Assembly: GCA_020853575.1 (NCBI GenBank)
Contig: JADYYP010000064.1
Span: 25,581 to 89,580 of the forward strand
Source: Planctomycetota bacterium
GTDB taxonomy: Bacteria; Planctomycetota; UBA1135; GCA-002686595
Length of the DNA stretch: 64,000 bases
Direction: 5' to 3'
The notes under the pieces are model-generated. The model worked only from the letters and a program-made list of their open reading frames with translations, had not been told where the DNA came from and did no database searches. Every line of letters starts with the position of its first letter. Position 1 is the first letter of the stretch. The position numbers were made by a program, and so were the translations under genes. Of this stretch, positions 24,274-33,448 are shown in pieces.

Positions 24274-25497
24274 TCAACCGAGCACGATCTCGCGCGGGCC
24301 ACTGTCCCCGCCGAAGAAGCGCACGCTCGGAATGCGGCCGAATTGGCGCGCGAACTCGTCGGCGATCCGCGCCATGGCGCGCTCGCTTTGGGCGCGCTGC
24401 ATCAGGATCACCACGCATCCGCCGAACCCCGCGCCGGTCAGGCGCGCGCCCAGCACTCCGGGAGCGGAGACGGCCGCGTCCACCAAGCAATCGAGCTCGG
24501 GCACCGAGACCTCGTACAACTCGCGCAGCGATCGGTGCGCCGCGGACATCTGTGCGCCGAAGCGCGCACTGTCGCCCGCCAGCAACGCCTCGCGGGCGAT
24601 GAACGTGCGCGCGACCTCCTCGAGTACGTGCCGCGCGCGACGCGCGATCACCGGCGGCAGGCGGTGCTCGAAACGCTGGAGCACCTCCAGCGGCACGTCG
24701 CGCAGCACCTGGGCACCCGGGGCGTGCGGTCCGAGAAGCGCGAAAGCCTCCTGCGCCTCGGCGACACGCTGATTGAAAGCGCCTTGAGCGAGTTCGCGCC
24801 GCACGCCGCTGTCGGCCACGGCGACGCCGACCGCGGCGTGGTCGAGCGGCAAGTGCTCGATGCTGCCGTCCTTGCAGTCGAGCCACAGCAACGCGCCGTT
24901 GCGTGCGAAGCCGACCGCGAACGGATCCATGATGCCGCAGTGCACGCCGACGAATTCGCGCTCCGCGCGCAGTGCGGCGTCGACGCGCTGGCGCGGGGCG
25001 AGCTCCAGCGCCCACAGTGTGTCGAGCACGAACGCGGTCCCGACACAAATCGATGCCGATGAAGAGAGGCCCGCGCCAACCGGCAAGTTGCCGCCGAACA
25101 TCAGGTCGAAGCCACACGCCGTGCGGCGCTCCGCCGCCAGGATGCGCAAGACCCCCAGCGGATAATCGAACCAGCGGCCAGCGCGCTCGCGGGGCAGCCG
25201 GTCGAGGTCGAACTCGAGCTCACCCGGCTCGAGCGAGGACGAGAATCGCACTCGCCGATCGGAGCGCGCACGCACGGCGAAAAACGTCCCCCGATCGATC
25301 GCCATGGGCATCACCGGGCCACCGTTGTAGTCCAGGTGCGCCCCCATCAAGTTGACGCGGCCCGGGGAGAAGAAGGCGCGCACCGGCACCGCACTCTCGC
25401 CGAAGGTGTCCTCGAACGCGCTCACGTGCTCGCGCATGCGTCGCAGGAGCGGATCGCGTCCCGCGTGCGCAGGGCCAATCGGATTCGAGCCTTCCAC
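24274..25497 (-). CDS. galactokinase-family GHMP kinase
   Basis: An ATP-dependent sugar 1-kinase, probably galactokinase of the Leloir pathway, 407 aa. The galactokinase signature region is PGRVNLMGAHLDYNGG (45-60), the GHMP ATP loop is LPVGAGLSSSASICVG, the catalytic-Asp segment is VHCGIMDPFAVG, and the third motif is LTGAGFGGCVVIL. In the first motif the usual Glu-His-Thr-Asp of galactokinases reads Ala-His-Leu-Asp, so the Glu that binds the sugar hydroxyl is Ala53. The substrate may therefore differ from galactose. No other Leloir genes are nearby. Cytoplasmic. Confidence 0.85.
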   Translation of the reverse strand: MEGSNPIGPAHAGRDPLLRRMREHVSAFEDTFGESAVPVRAFFSPGRVNLMGAHLDYNGGPVMPMAIDRGTFFAVRARSDRRVRFSSSLEPGELEFDLDRLPRERAGRWFDYPLGVLRILAAERRTACGFDLMFGGNLPVGAGLSSSASICVGTAFVLDTLWALELAPRQRVDAALRAEREFVGVHCGIMDPFAVGFARNGALLWLDCKDGSIEHLPLDHAAVGVAVADSGVRRELAQGAFNQRVAEAQEAFALLGPHAPGAQVLRDVPLEVLQRFEHRLPPVIARRARHVLEEVARTFIAREALLAGDSARFGAQMSAAHRSLRELYEVSVPELDCLVDAAVSAPGVLGARLTGAGFGGCVVILMQRAQSERAMARIADEFARQFGRIPSVRFFGGDSGPREIVLG

Positions 25498-25577
25498 GAC
25501 GAGAGCTTACTGCGCCAGCCCACGGGTCCAAGCGCCGCAACTCGACCGTCGCTCGCGCGAGCGGTATCGTCGCGTCC

Positions 25578-25943
25578 ATGAACCACTGCCTCCGCTCGAC
25601 GCGTGCCGCGCTGTGCGCCGCCGTCCTGGCCTCGCTGTGCGCCTGCGCGAGCATCGAGATCACGCGCGAGACGGCGACCTCGGGACGCTTCGAGTCCACG
25701 GGTTTCGCCTTCACGCTGTTCTCGATCGACTTGCCGAAGCCCGCGCTGAACATCGCGCGCGACAACGCCTCGGATGCGCGCCTGACCAACATGCAGATGA
25801 GCGAGTTCTACGTCTGGCCCGACCTCGGTTGGTGGGACTGGCTGCTCGACATCATCGGCTGGCGCTACGCCAAGGTGACCGGAACCTGGGGCTTCACGGG
25901 CGACGAGGCGCGCGCCGCGGACACGACCAAGGGCTCGAACTAG
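25578..25943 (+). CDS. small lipoprotein of unknown function
   Basis: A 121-aa protein with a lipoprotein signal peptide (RAALCAAVLASLCACASIE; LCAC lipobox, Cys23 likely acylated). The mature part contains FAFTLFSIDLPKPALNIARDNASDARL and a Trp-rich segment (DLGWWDWLLDIIGWRY), then a short Thr/Gly tail. I do not recognise the family; it resembles small outer-membrane-bound lipoproteins found singly in several phyla. It is divergent from the galactokinase-family gene with 80 bp between start codons. Confidence 0.75.
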   Translation: MNHCLRSTRAALCAAVLASLCACASIEITRETATSGRFESTGFAFTLFSIDLPKPALNIARDNASDARLTNMQMSEFYVWPDLGWWDWLLDIIGWRYAKVTGTWGFTGDEARAADTTKGSN

Positions 25944-25982
25944 ATCTCGCGCGCGGCGACCGAGCGCTCGCTCGAGACGTGC

Positions 25983-27962
25983 TCAGTCACACGCGGCGAC
26001 GAGCGCGGACAAGGTCTGGTCCAACGCCCGTCCGCTCTCCAAGTGCTCGCTCCACACGCGCGCGACCTCGCGCTGGCGTCGCGCACGGAGCGGATCGAGC
26101 TCGGGATCGCCGAGAGCGACGTGCCCGAGGCCTCGGGCGCGCTCGAGCGTGATCGAGTAGGACGCGTGCGCAGCTCCAGGAACGCCGTAGACCTTCGCCA
26201 GCGCGCGCTCGGCCTCCGCGCACAGCAAGTAGTCGAGCGCGGTTCCACGCAGCGGCTGGCCACAGCGCGACTCCAAGGCGGCGGGCACGCCGCGGCGGTC
26301 GAGCTCCGCGAGCGCGAGCACGCCCGTGAGCCCGTGGACGATCCGGCGCAGCACCTCGGAGTCGCTCGCGCCTTCCACGGAGACGCGCAAGCGACAACTG
26401 CGCTCGCTCTCGCGCGCGAACTCGACCACGGTCCCGGCTTGTCGCGGTTCGAGGATCAACTCCACCTGTACGACGACGCGCGGGTCCGCCAGCTGGCAGT
26501 CCGCGAGCACCAGGTCGAGCACGCTTCGCCCCAGCGTTCCGAGCTCGACTCGCACTCCCGCGAGCGCCGCCTCCAGCGCCGTGGAACGCACCGGCCACTC
26601 ACTCTCGAGGAAACTGGACTGCAATGCGGCCAGCGCGTTGGCGTAGTCGAGCGCCAAGGAGCGGAGCTGCGGCACCGAGTTCCCCGGCGGATCGAGCGCC
26701 GGCGGAGTGGCGCGCAGAACGCGCACGAGATCCTCGGCCGACCCGCAGCGCGCGACCAAGGGGTCGAGCCACTCGCGCGCGGCGTCCGTCGCCGCGCCGC
26801 CCAGCGCCGCGAGCAGCGCGCCGCGCGCGCGCGCGAGCTCGGCTTCGGCGGTGCTCCCGGCCCCGCCGCCCCACAGGGTTCCCACGCGTGCGGCGCTCTC
26901 GTACTCCGCGAACGCCCGCACGCCGACCTCGACCCACGAGCGCACTCCGGGGTCCTCGCGACGCGCGATCAAATAGCCCTCGGGCAGTGCGAGCGGACCG
27001 ATCAGCGTTCCCGGTGGCTCGCTGAACAACCGATCGAAGCCGTTGGGCACATCCGTGGTCTGACGCCGGATCCAACCCAGGTCACCCGCCCGCTCCCGGC
27101 CGCCGCGATCGTCGTCGAACTCGCGTGCGAGCGTGGCTAGGTCCTCCCCGAGCCGCGCGCGTAGGACCAGCTCGGCGGCCAGCTCGTGCGCCTCTTGAGC
27201 TTCGCGCTCGACCGTCGGAAGCGCGCCCCGAGCGCCGCTGAACGAGATCAAGATGCCGCGAGCGCGGGCCCAGACGTCGTCGCGCAGCCGCGGATCGAGC
27301 GCGTCGACGGCGACGCGTTGGACGAGGTGGAAGCCCAACGGGGTCTGGAGTGGCCCGACGATCTCGCCGAGCTCGGCGTCGAACGCAGCGGCGCGCAGCA
27401 GCGAGTCACGCGCCCCGCGCTCGAAGATCGCCAGCGCACCTCCGCGCAACGCACTGGCTCGATCGTCCGAGCGCTCACGGGCGACGACCGCGAAGTCCGC
27501 GCCCGCGCGCAGTTCCCGGAGGATGGCCTCGGCCCGCGCTCGCGCCGACGAATCGGCGCCGCTGACGAGCACCTGGCGACACGCCGCGTCACGCGCGAGG
27601 CGCTGCGCGACGAGCACGCGGCCGGCCGCGCCCGACTCCGCGGAACGGACCACCTGCCCCTCGTCGGCACCGAACAGGAACTCGCCGACATCCGCGGCCA
27701 GCAGCGAGCGGTAGAACGTGCCGTACATGCCGCCCATGCCAGCGCGGGGTTGGGTCGCGCACACCTTGGCGAAGGCGGCGAACTCGTGTCCTCGCTCGGC
27801 CTTGGCGCGCCACTCTTCCGCCGCGGTGGCCGAAGTCGAACCGCTGGCGAGATCGAACGACACCGCGGCGACCGCGCGCGTCTGCGGAGGCGTCTCACCC
27901 AACTCCAGCGGCTTCACGAGCAGGGAGGTCTGCGCGCACAGCGCGAGGAGTGTCGCCAACAT
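25983..27962 (-). CDS. exported protein with three tandem parvulin-type PPIase domains
   Basis: A 659-aa protein with a hydrophobic start (MLATLLALCAQTSLLV). Three PpiC/parvulin-like domains lie at about residues 30-122, 128-217 and 235-336. Each shows the pattern of a short strand, a helix with AxxILxxLRxGxDFxxVAR, a GG[ADS]L-type turn and a closing GxxVGPxxxxxGFHLVxR (clearest in domain 2, LGEIVGPLQTPLGFHLVQ). The remaining 320 residues are helical without a recognised family. Parvulins assist folding of exported proteins. It overlaps the upstream phospholipase D-like gene by one base (TGATG), so the two are translated together. Confidence 0.8.
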   Translation of the reverse strand: MLATLLALCAQTSLLVKPLELGETPPQTRAVAAVSFDLASGSTSATAAEEWRAKAERGHEFAAFAKVCATQPRAGMGGMYGTFYRSLLAADVGEFLFGADEGQVVRSAESGAAGRVLVAQRLARDAACRQVLVSGADSSARARAEAILRELRAGADFAVVARERSDDRASALRGGALAIFERGARDSLLRAAAFDAELGEIVGPLQTPLGFHLVQRVAVDALDPRLRDDVWARARGILISFSGARGALPTVEREAQEAHELAAELVLRARLGEDLATLAREFDDDRGGRERAGDLGWIRRQTTDVPNGFDRLFSEPPGTLIGPLALPEGYLIARREDPGVRSWVEVGVRAFAEYESAARVGTLWGGGAGSTAEAELARARGALLAALGGAATDAAREWLDPLVARCGSAEDLVRVLRATPPALDPPGNSVPQLRSLALDYANALAALQSSFLESEWPVRSTALEAALAGVRVELGTLGRSVLDLVLADCQLADPRVVVQVELILEPRQAGTVVEFARESERSCRLRVSVEGASDSEVLRRIVHGLTGVLALAELDRRGVPAALESRCGQPLRGTALDYLLCAEAERALAKVYGVPGAAHASYSITLERARGLGHVALGDPELDPLRARRQREVARVWSEHLESGRALDQTLSALVAACD

Positions 27963-29140
27963 CAGCGTTCCCCGAACTTCGGCACCTCGTAGGTGGCGCT
28001 GGGATCGACGGCGTACGCGTAGGGCGAGCTCCACAGCTCGTCGAAGAAGCGCTCGAGGCGCGTTGCGAGGGCTGCGTCGTCGACGAACACGCTCGCGTTG
28101 CGACTCTCCTCGAAATAGTCGCGCTCCCAGTTGCTCGTGCCGAGCCAGACCCGCGAGCCGTCGACGGTCATGTACTTGGCGTGGATCACGCGGCCGAAGG
28201 GGATGTGCCCGCTGGAATGCGGTGGGATGGTCGCGAGCTTGACCTCGACGTTGGGAAGCGGCTCGAGGGACTGCAGGCCCTCGATCGTCCCCGCGCGCTT
28301 GCCCCAATCCGCGACGAGCAGCTGCACTCTCACGCCGCGCGCCGCGGCTCGGCGCAGCGCATTCTCGAGCTCCGCGAAGTACTGCTTGTCGCGGCCGACC
28401 ATCTTGTAGGTCAAGAGCTCGATGCGGACGCGCTTCTCGGCGCGCTCGAGGCGCTCGACGAGCAGCGGCAGGTCCCACCAAACGTCGCTCGCCACGCCGA
28501 CCAACGGACTGAAGCGCGCCGAGACCACGGCGCCCGAGAGCGTCTCGCGCGGCGGAGCGAGCTCGCGCAACGGCGCCAGCGCCGCCTCGAGCGGCTCCCC
28601 GCCGGCGACGCGCCAATCGGCGTCGAACACGGCCTGGAAGGCCTCGGCCGTGCGCGGCGCTTCGATGCGCAGGCCGAGCTCGACGATGTGCTCCAGCGAG
28701 CGCCAATCGAAGTTCTGGCTGCCGACGAACACCTCGCGGCCATCGACGACGAAGTACTTGGCGTGCAACACGCCCCCGAAGTGCGCGGAAACATCGAAGC
28801 GCCGCACCTCGAACCCCGGCGTCGTGCTCCAGCGGTCGAGCGTCTCGGGGTAGGTCTTGTGGAACTTCTCCTCGGCCAGCACGCGCACTTTCACGCCGCG
28901 CTGCGCGGCCGCTTCGAGCGCCCGCACGACCTCGTGGAAGCGCGAGCCTGGCGCGTCGGACACGTAGAATTGCGCGCAGTCGAAGCTCGACTTGGCACGC
29001 GCGATCATCTCCAGCCAAACCGTATCGGCGTTGCGCAGATCGGCGTGGTCGAGCGTGGTCTCGAGCGGGGCGGACTCGACCAGCTCGAGTTGAGAGGTCG
29101 CTTGCGGAACGAGCGCGAAAAGCAGCGGGAGCGGGTTCAC
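27962..29140 (-). CDS. exported phospholipase D-superfamily protein
   Basis: A 392-aa protein with an N-terminal hydrophobic segment and two complete HKD motifs: LHAKYFVVDGREVFVGSQNF (His126, Lys128, Asp133) and IHAKYMTVDGSRVWLGTSNW (His320, Lys322, Asp327). Both active-site halves are therefore present. The spacing and the YFVVDGxxxFVGSxN wording fit the branch that includes eukaryotic PLD3/PLD4 and poxvirus K4L-type nucleases/phospholipases (recollection), so the substrate may be lipid or nucleic acid. It lies 44 bp after the large surface-protein gene on the same strand and overlaps the triple-parvulin gene. Confidence 0.88.
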   Translation of the reverse strand: MNPLPLLFALVPQATSQLELVESAPLETTLDHADLRNADTVWLEMIARAKSSFDCAQFYVSDAPGSRFHEVVRALEAAAQRGVKVRVLAEEKFHKTYPETLDRWSTTPGFEVRRFDVSAHFGGVLHAKYFVVDGREVFVGSQNFDWRSLEHIVELGLRIEAPRTAEAFQAVFDADWRVAGGEPLEAALAPLRELAPPRETLSGAVVSARFSPLVGVASDVWWDLPLLVERLERAEKRVRIELLTYKMVGRDKQYFAELENALRRAAARGVRVQLLVADWGKRAGTIEGLQSLEPLPNVEVKLATIPPHSSGHIPFGRVIHAKYMTVDGSRVWLGTSNWERDYFEESRNASVFVDDAALATRLERFFDELWSSPYAYAVDPSATYEVPKFGER

Positions 29141-29184
29141 GCCTCCATGCTACGGGTGCCGCGGCGCCCGAGCACGGACGTGGA

Positions 29185-32100
29185 TCACTTCAGGCGCACG
29201 CGCAGCTCGACCGGACCTGGCCCACCGAGCACCACCGTCTCCTCCGCCCGTTCCGTCCCGCGCTGCACCTGCAAGGTGTACTCGCCGGGTCCGAACGTGC
29301 CCAGCTCCAACAGACCCTTCGAGTCGGACACACCCTTGCCCGAGAAGATGTTGTTGAACGCGCGTCCGATGTCGTTGCCGGCCACCGTCGCCGCGCGCCC
29401 CTTGGGAGTCAGCCGTCCGGTGGCACCCGACAGCGCTTGGCCCGTCGCTCCCACGACCTTGATGCGCACCTCGATGCCCTTCTGCAGCACGACCTCGAGC
29501 GGCTCGCTGCGCGGGCCGTCGACGAGCACTTTCTCCAGCAGGCCATCGGCATACCCGTCGGCGTTCGCGGAGAGCTCGTAGGTTCCCGTGGCCAACGCCG
29601 CGAAGCGGAACAGCCCCTGGTCATTGGTGGTCGCGCGCTCGGGCACGGACTCCGCCGCGCCGCTCGGTCGCGCCAGCACGATGGCGTCGGCGATGGCTTC
29701 GCCCTCGGCGGAAACCACCCGCCCCTCGAGCTCGATCGCCGCAGAGAGCTCGATGTCGACGCCGCGCTCGACTTGGTTCTCGCGCACCTCGACCTCGATC
29801 GGCGGCGAATTCGCGAGCCTGGGCGCGCCTTCGTCGCGCGACGGGCGCACGCTCAAGCTGTACTTGCCCGCGCCGAGGCCGTCGATGGCGTACTCTCCAG
29901 CGGCGTTGGTGCGCACGCGGCGGACGCCGGACTCACGTGCGATCATCTGTCCCAGCCAGCCGCTCGACTCCGGTCCACCGACAAGCCGCACCGAGACCTC
30001 GGCGTTGGCCGCCGGCGCGCGATCCGCGGCACTGACCACAGTGCCCTCGATCGCGCCCTCGGGGTAGCGCAGGTCGAGCTGGAACTCGGGCACGTCGGGA
30101 ATGTCCGCGGTGATGCGCACGCCGGCGCGTCCGTCGCCGGGGGCGTCGACGTTGAACTGGTACTCGCCGGGTGCGAGACCAGCGAACTCGTAGCGACCTT
30201 GCTCCTTGATCTGCGCGAGCTTGAGGTCGACCCCGAGCATGCTCTCGGACTCGAACGAGAGCGCGGTGATGTTGCCGCGACCGACAGGCGCGCCGCGGTC
30301 GAGCACTTGACCGTAGACGCGCGTCGCGCCCGAGGACGTGTCGACGATGTCGTACTCCACGATCTCGTCCTCGGGCACCGTGACCATGTCGAAGTTGAGC
30401 GTGCCGAGGAAGCTCATCGGGTTCAGTGCTTCGTCGCCGCGAGTCAGCACCACGAAGTACCCGCCGCCGACCATGCGCGTGATCTTGTAGGCGCCGTCCG
30501 ACGACGTTCGCGCCTGGTAGATGCCGCCGCCGTTGGCGCGGCCCTCGCCCGCGAAGTTCGCGGGCGACACGGCGATCACGATCGAGCCCACGACTGGCCG
30601 TCCGAAACGATCGAGACAGCGCCCTTGGACCCCGCCGCCGTTGAAAAGCTCGATCTCGACTTCCTGGGGCGCGCCCGGAGCGACGAGCACGGGAGCGCTC
30701 TTCCCGATCACGTAGTCACGGTGCGACGCGAGCACGACGGTCGAGCCCGGCTCGAGTCCGACCAACTCGAACGCCCCATCGGCCTTGGACACCACGCAGC
30801 GATCCCCCAACAGGCCCATTTGCGCGGCGAAATCGCGAAATCCGGGGGGCATCTGCTCGAGCTCCGGCGGGCCGCGGCGACCGCGACGACGCTCGAACGA
30901 ACTCGACTGCGAGGCCGGCACGGCGAACACCTGGGCACCGGCGACGGGTTGGCCTTCGAGGTCGCTGACGCGCCCCACGACACTGCCTCCAGGAGCGAGC
31001 TCGACGATCACGCCGCGCTTGACCTGCCCCTCGGCCACCTGCAGGTCCGCGACGCGCTTCTCGAGGAAACCGTGCGCGCGGAACACGAGCTCGACCTTGC
31101 CGCCGGACTTGACCGGGTCGACGCGGAACTTGCCCTGGGGGTGCTCGACGCGCAATCCGCCCGAGAACGGATTCATGTTGCCCGGAGCGTCCGCCTGGGT
31201 CTCGACGCGGTCGTCGGTTTCGATCGTGAAGGTCGTCACCGGCGTCTTGCGCGAAGCATCCATGACGATGCCCTCGATCGCTCCGCCGCGCTGCAGCACC
31301 ACCTCGAAGCCGTCCTTCTCGCTCACCGGGTCCCAGCGGTGCTCGCCGTTCTCGTAGCCCATCTTGAAGAACTGCACGCGGTACGGCGCGTCGCCAGCGA
31401 AGGCGCCGGCGGTGAAACGCCCTTCCGCGTCGGTCTTGGGGAAGTCGAAGCCCTTGACCGCGCCCGCCAGCAACGGTGCGAACGAGAAGTCGAAGTCGAA
31501 ATTGCGGAAGTCGACCGAGTTCCAGCGCACGCTGACGCCCTCGATGCCCTGGCCCGCGGAGTCGAGCACACGCCCTGAGACCATCGGTCCCGTGGGCAAC
31601 TCGAAATCACCGGCCTGCGCCAGCGCTCCTTCGGCGCTCAAGAAGCGCGGACCTTTGGCGGGCACATGGCGCTCGGCGACGCCGACCAAGTCGAACTCTC
31701 CCGGCGGCACGTTCTCGATGCGAAAGCGCCCGTCGGGACCGCTGACCGTGTGGGACTGCTCGAGCAACTCCTCGGCGAATTGCAGGTCGCGCAGGCCGCG
31801 CGGAACCACCGCGACATGCGCTCCCGCGAGCGCTCGCACTCCGGCGCTCGACTCGCCGTCGTCCCCGCGCTTGGTCACGACACGACCTTCGACCCGACCA
31901 CCGAAGCGCGTCTCGATCAGCACCGTGGTGTCCTGACCGGCGCGCACCGCGACGTCGAGCGCGTGAGACAGCGCGACGCCCGACGCCACCGCGGTCACGT
32001 CGTAGCCCTCGCTGGCGGGGATGCCGGAGAGCACGAACTGTCCGTACTCATCGCTGGTCGCTTCCGCGTAGCACATGTCGCCGCTGCGCAGGCTCTCGAT

Positions 32101-32802
32101 CACGTTGCCCGGACCGAGAGTCACGATCACCTTGGCCCCGCTGAGCGGCTTGCCCCCCGGCTGCACGACGCGTCCCAAGATGCGGCCGCCGCGCCGCACG
32201 AACACGTCGACCGGTCCGCCTTCTCCGGAGGCCGCGACCACGGCCCGCACCACGTTGTCGGGGACGAACGTCGCACCGCGAGCTTGGATGTAGTAGTTGC
32301 CGCAGCGGATGCCGCTGAACTCGAACGCACCGTCGGAGGCGCTGGCGGCGACCGCGATCGACTCGACGCGCGAGGCGAAGGCAGCACCGGTCTTGGCCAG
32401 CCTGAGCGCGCGCCCGAAGAACTCCTGACCCACCGGCGGAAGCGGCAAGAGCTCGACCGCGGCGCCTTCCACCGGAGCACCGCTGGAGCGCTCGAGCACA
32501 CGTCCGACGAGCACACCCGGACCGCTCAGGCGCACGTAGGGCTGCACGACGAATCCGTCGCGCTCGACCTTCGGCGCGGCGGAATCGACGCGCGCGACGC
32601 CTTCCTCGGGCCCCACGGATGCCTCGGAGGCACTCCCTGCGAGCGACGGGAGCGAGCCCTCGACGCCCGCGACTTGGCTCGCGGACCCTGGCTCGACGCG
32701 ACCGAGGAACCACCACAGACCGAGAACCAGGGCGAGTCCGAGGAGCGCGAGCACGACGATGGTCGCGGCGCGTCCAGAGCGCTGAAGGGGACGCTGGAGC
32801 AT
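29185..32802 (-). CDS. very large membrane-anchored protein made of repeated carboxypeptidase-regulatory-like beta domains
   Basis: A 1,205-aa protein with an N-terminal anchor helix (RAATIVVLALLGLALVLGLWWFL, about 12-33), so the rest is outside the cytoplasm. It is built of around ten or more Ig-like beta-sandwich repeats of the carboxypeptidase regulatory-like type. Typical phrases recur: GRVVDxxGxPVxGAxVxVxxxG, then DGRFRIENVPPGEFDLVG, and GLAPGEYQFNV. Strands such as YELSANADGYADGLL repeat near the C-terminus. There is no enzymatic motif; a structural or surface-adhesion role is inferred. A GTG at 32817 is a possible slightly earlier start. It opens the cluster that includes the PLD and parvulin genes. 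Confidence 0.85.
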   Translation of the reverse strand: MLQRPLQRSGRAATIVVLALLGLALVLGLWWFLGRVEPGSASQVAGVEGSLPSLAGSASEASVGPEEGVARVDSAAPKVERDGFVVQPYVRLSGPGVLVGRVLERSSGAPVEGAAVELLPLPPVGQEFFGRALRLAKTGAAFASRVESIAVAASASDGAFEFSGIRCGNYYIQARGATFVPDNVVRAVVAASGEGGPVDVFVRRGGRILGRVVQPGGKPLSGAKVIVTLGPGNVIESLRSGDMCYAEATSDEYGQFVLSGIPASEGYDVTAVASGVALSHALDVAVRAGQDTTVLIETRFGGRVEGRVVTKRGDDGESSAGVRALAGAHVAVVPRGLRDLQFAEELLEQSHTVSGPDGRFRIENVPPGEFDLVGVAERHVPAKGPRFLSAEGALAQAGDFELPTGPMVSGRVLDSAGQGIEGVSVRWNSVDFRNFDFDFSFAPLLAGAVKGFDFPKTDAEGRFTAGAFAGDAPYRVQFFKMGYENGEHRWDPVSEKDGFEVVLQRGGAIEGIVMDASRKTPVTTFTIETDDRVETQADAPGNMNPFSGGLRVEHPQGKFRVDPVKSGGKVELVFRAHGFLEKRVADLQVAEGQVKRGVIVELAPGGSVVGRVSDLEGQPVAGAQVFAVPASQSSSFERRRGRRGPPELEQMPPGFRDFAAQMGLLGDRCVVSKADGAFELVGLEPGSTVVLASHRDYVIGKSAPVLVAPGAPQEVEIELFNGGGVQGRCLDRFGRPVVGSIVIAVSPANFAGEGRANGGGIYQARTSSDGAYKITRMVGGGYFVVLTRGDEALNPMSFLGTLNFDMVTVPEDEIVEYDIVDTSSGATRVYGQVLDRGAPVGRGNITALSFESESMLGVDLKLAQIKEQGRYEFAGLAPGEYQFNVDAPGDGRAGVRITADIPDVPEFQLDLRYPEGAIEGTVVSAADRAPAANAEVSVRLVGGPESSGWLGQMIARESGVRRVRTNAAGEYAIDGLGAGKYSLSVRPSRDEGAPRLANSPPIEVEVRENQVERGVDIELSAAIELEGRVVSAEGEAIADAIVLARPSGAAESVPERATTNDQGLFRFAALATGTYELSANADGYADGLLEKVLVDGPRSEPLEVVLQKGIEVRIKVVGATGQALSGATGRLTPKGRAATVAGNDIGRAFNNIFSGKGVSDSKGLLELGTFGPGEYTLQVQRGTERAEETVVLGGPGPVELRVRLK

Positions 32803-33090
32803 GGGGACGAGTGACACTATCCGGCCGGAGCGAGCGCGCGCGCAAGACAACTGTCGTTCCGTGCTCGATTCCGCGTGACGCGCTGTCGAGCGCGAGCATC
32901 GACCCAGCTCCATGCGTGCCGAAACAGCCCGCGGCGACCGTTCCTGCTTGCGCGGAATCGACTCCTTCGACGCTGCGCGGCGGCCCCGCGCGGGACACGC
33001 CGCGCGCCTGCTCGACCAAGGCAGCGAGCGCTCCACCGAACGCGCGCGCTGGACGGACTGGGTCGAGAGGATCAGGATCCACGCGCGAAC

Positions 33091-33372
33091 ATGAGCGGCG
33101 CCCCACAGGACCCACTCGGCGATTTGATCGAGGCCCAGCGACCGGCGCTGCCCCCGGTGCGGCGCGCGCTCTATCTGGCGGGCGGGATCGTGTGCATGAT
33201 CCTGGGCGTGGTCGGCTGGCTCGTGCCGATCGTGACCGGCGTTCCGTTCTACATCCTGGGCTTCGCGCTCCTGGGGCTCGCGAGTCCGCGCGCCGCGCGC
33301 TGGGTCAACGCGCTCGATCGCCGCCTCCCGCTGCGGGCGCGCCTCGCGCTGCGCCGCAGGCGCTCGAGCTGA
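33091..33372 (+). CDS. small two-helix membrane protein, DUF454/PGPGW-like
   Basis: A 93-aa protein with two hydrophobic stretches, ALYLAGGIVCMILGVVGWLVP and GVPFYILGFALLGLASP, then a strongly basic tail (RARLALRRRRSS). The GWLVPIVTGVPFYILGFALL pattern recalls the PGPGW/DUF454 small membrane proteins. Function unknown. Start ATG 33091 is preferred over the frame's earlier start because the upstream part is not protein-like. It is divergent from the large surface-protein gene, with 288 bp between them that probably hold promoters for both. Confidence 0.75.
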   Translation: MSGAPQDPLGDLIEAQRPALPPVRRALYLAGGIVCMILGVVGWLVPIVTGVPFYILGFALLGLASPRAARWVNALDRRLPLRARLALRRRRSS

Positions 33373-33448
33373 CGCCCGGTCGGCGCACTCGGACGCGGCC
33401 CGCGGCCCGACCGCGAGTTGCTCCGCGCCGCGGCGCCGGAAAGCAACG

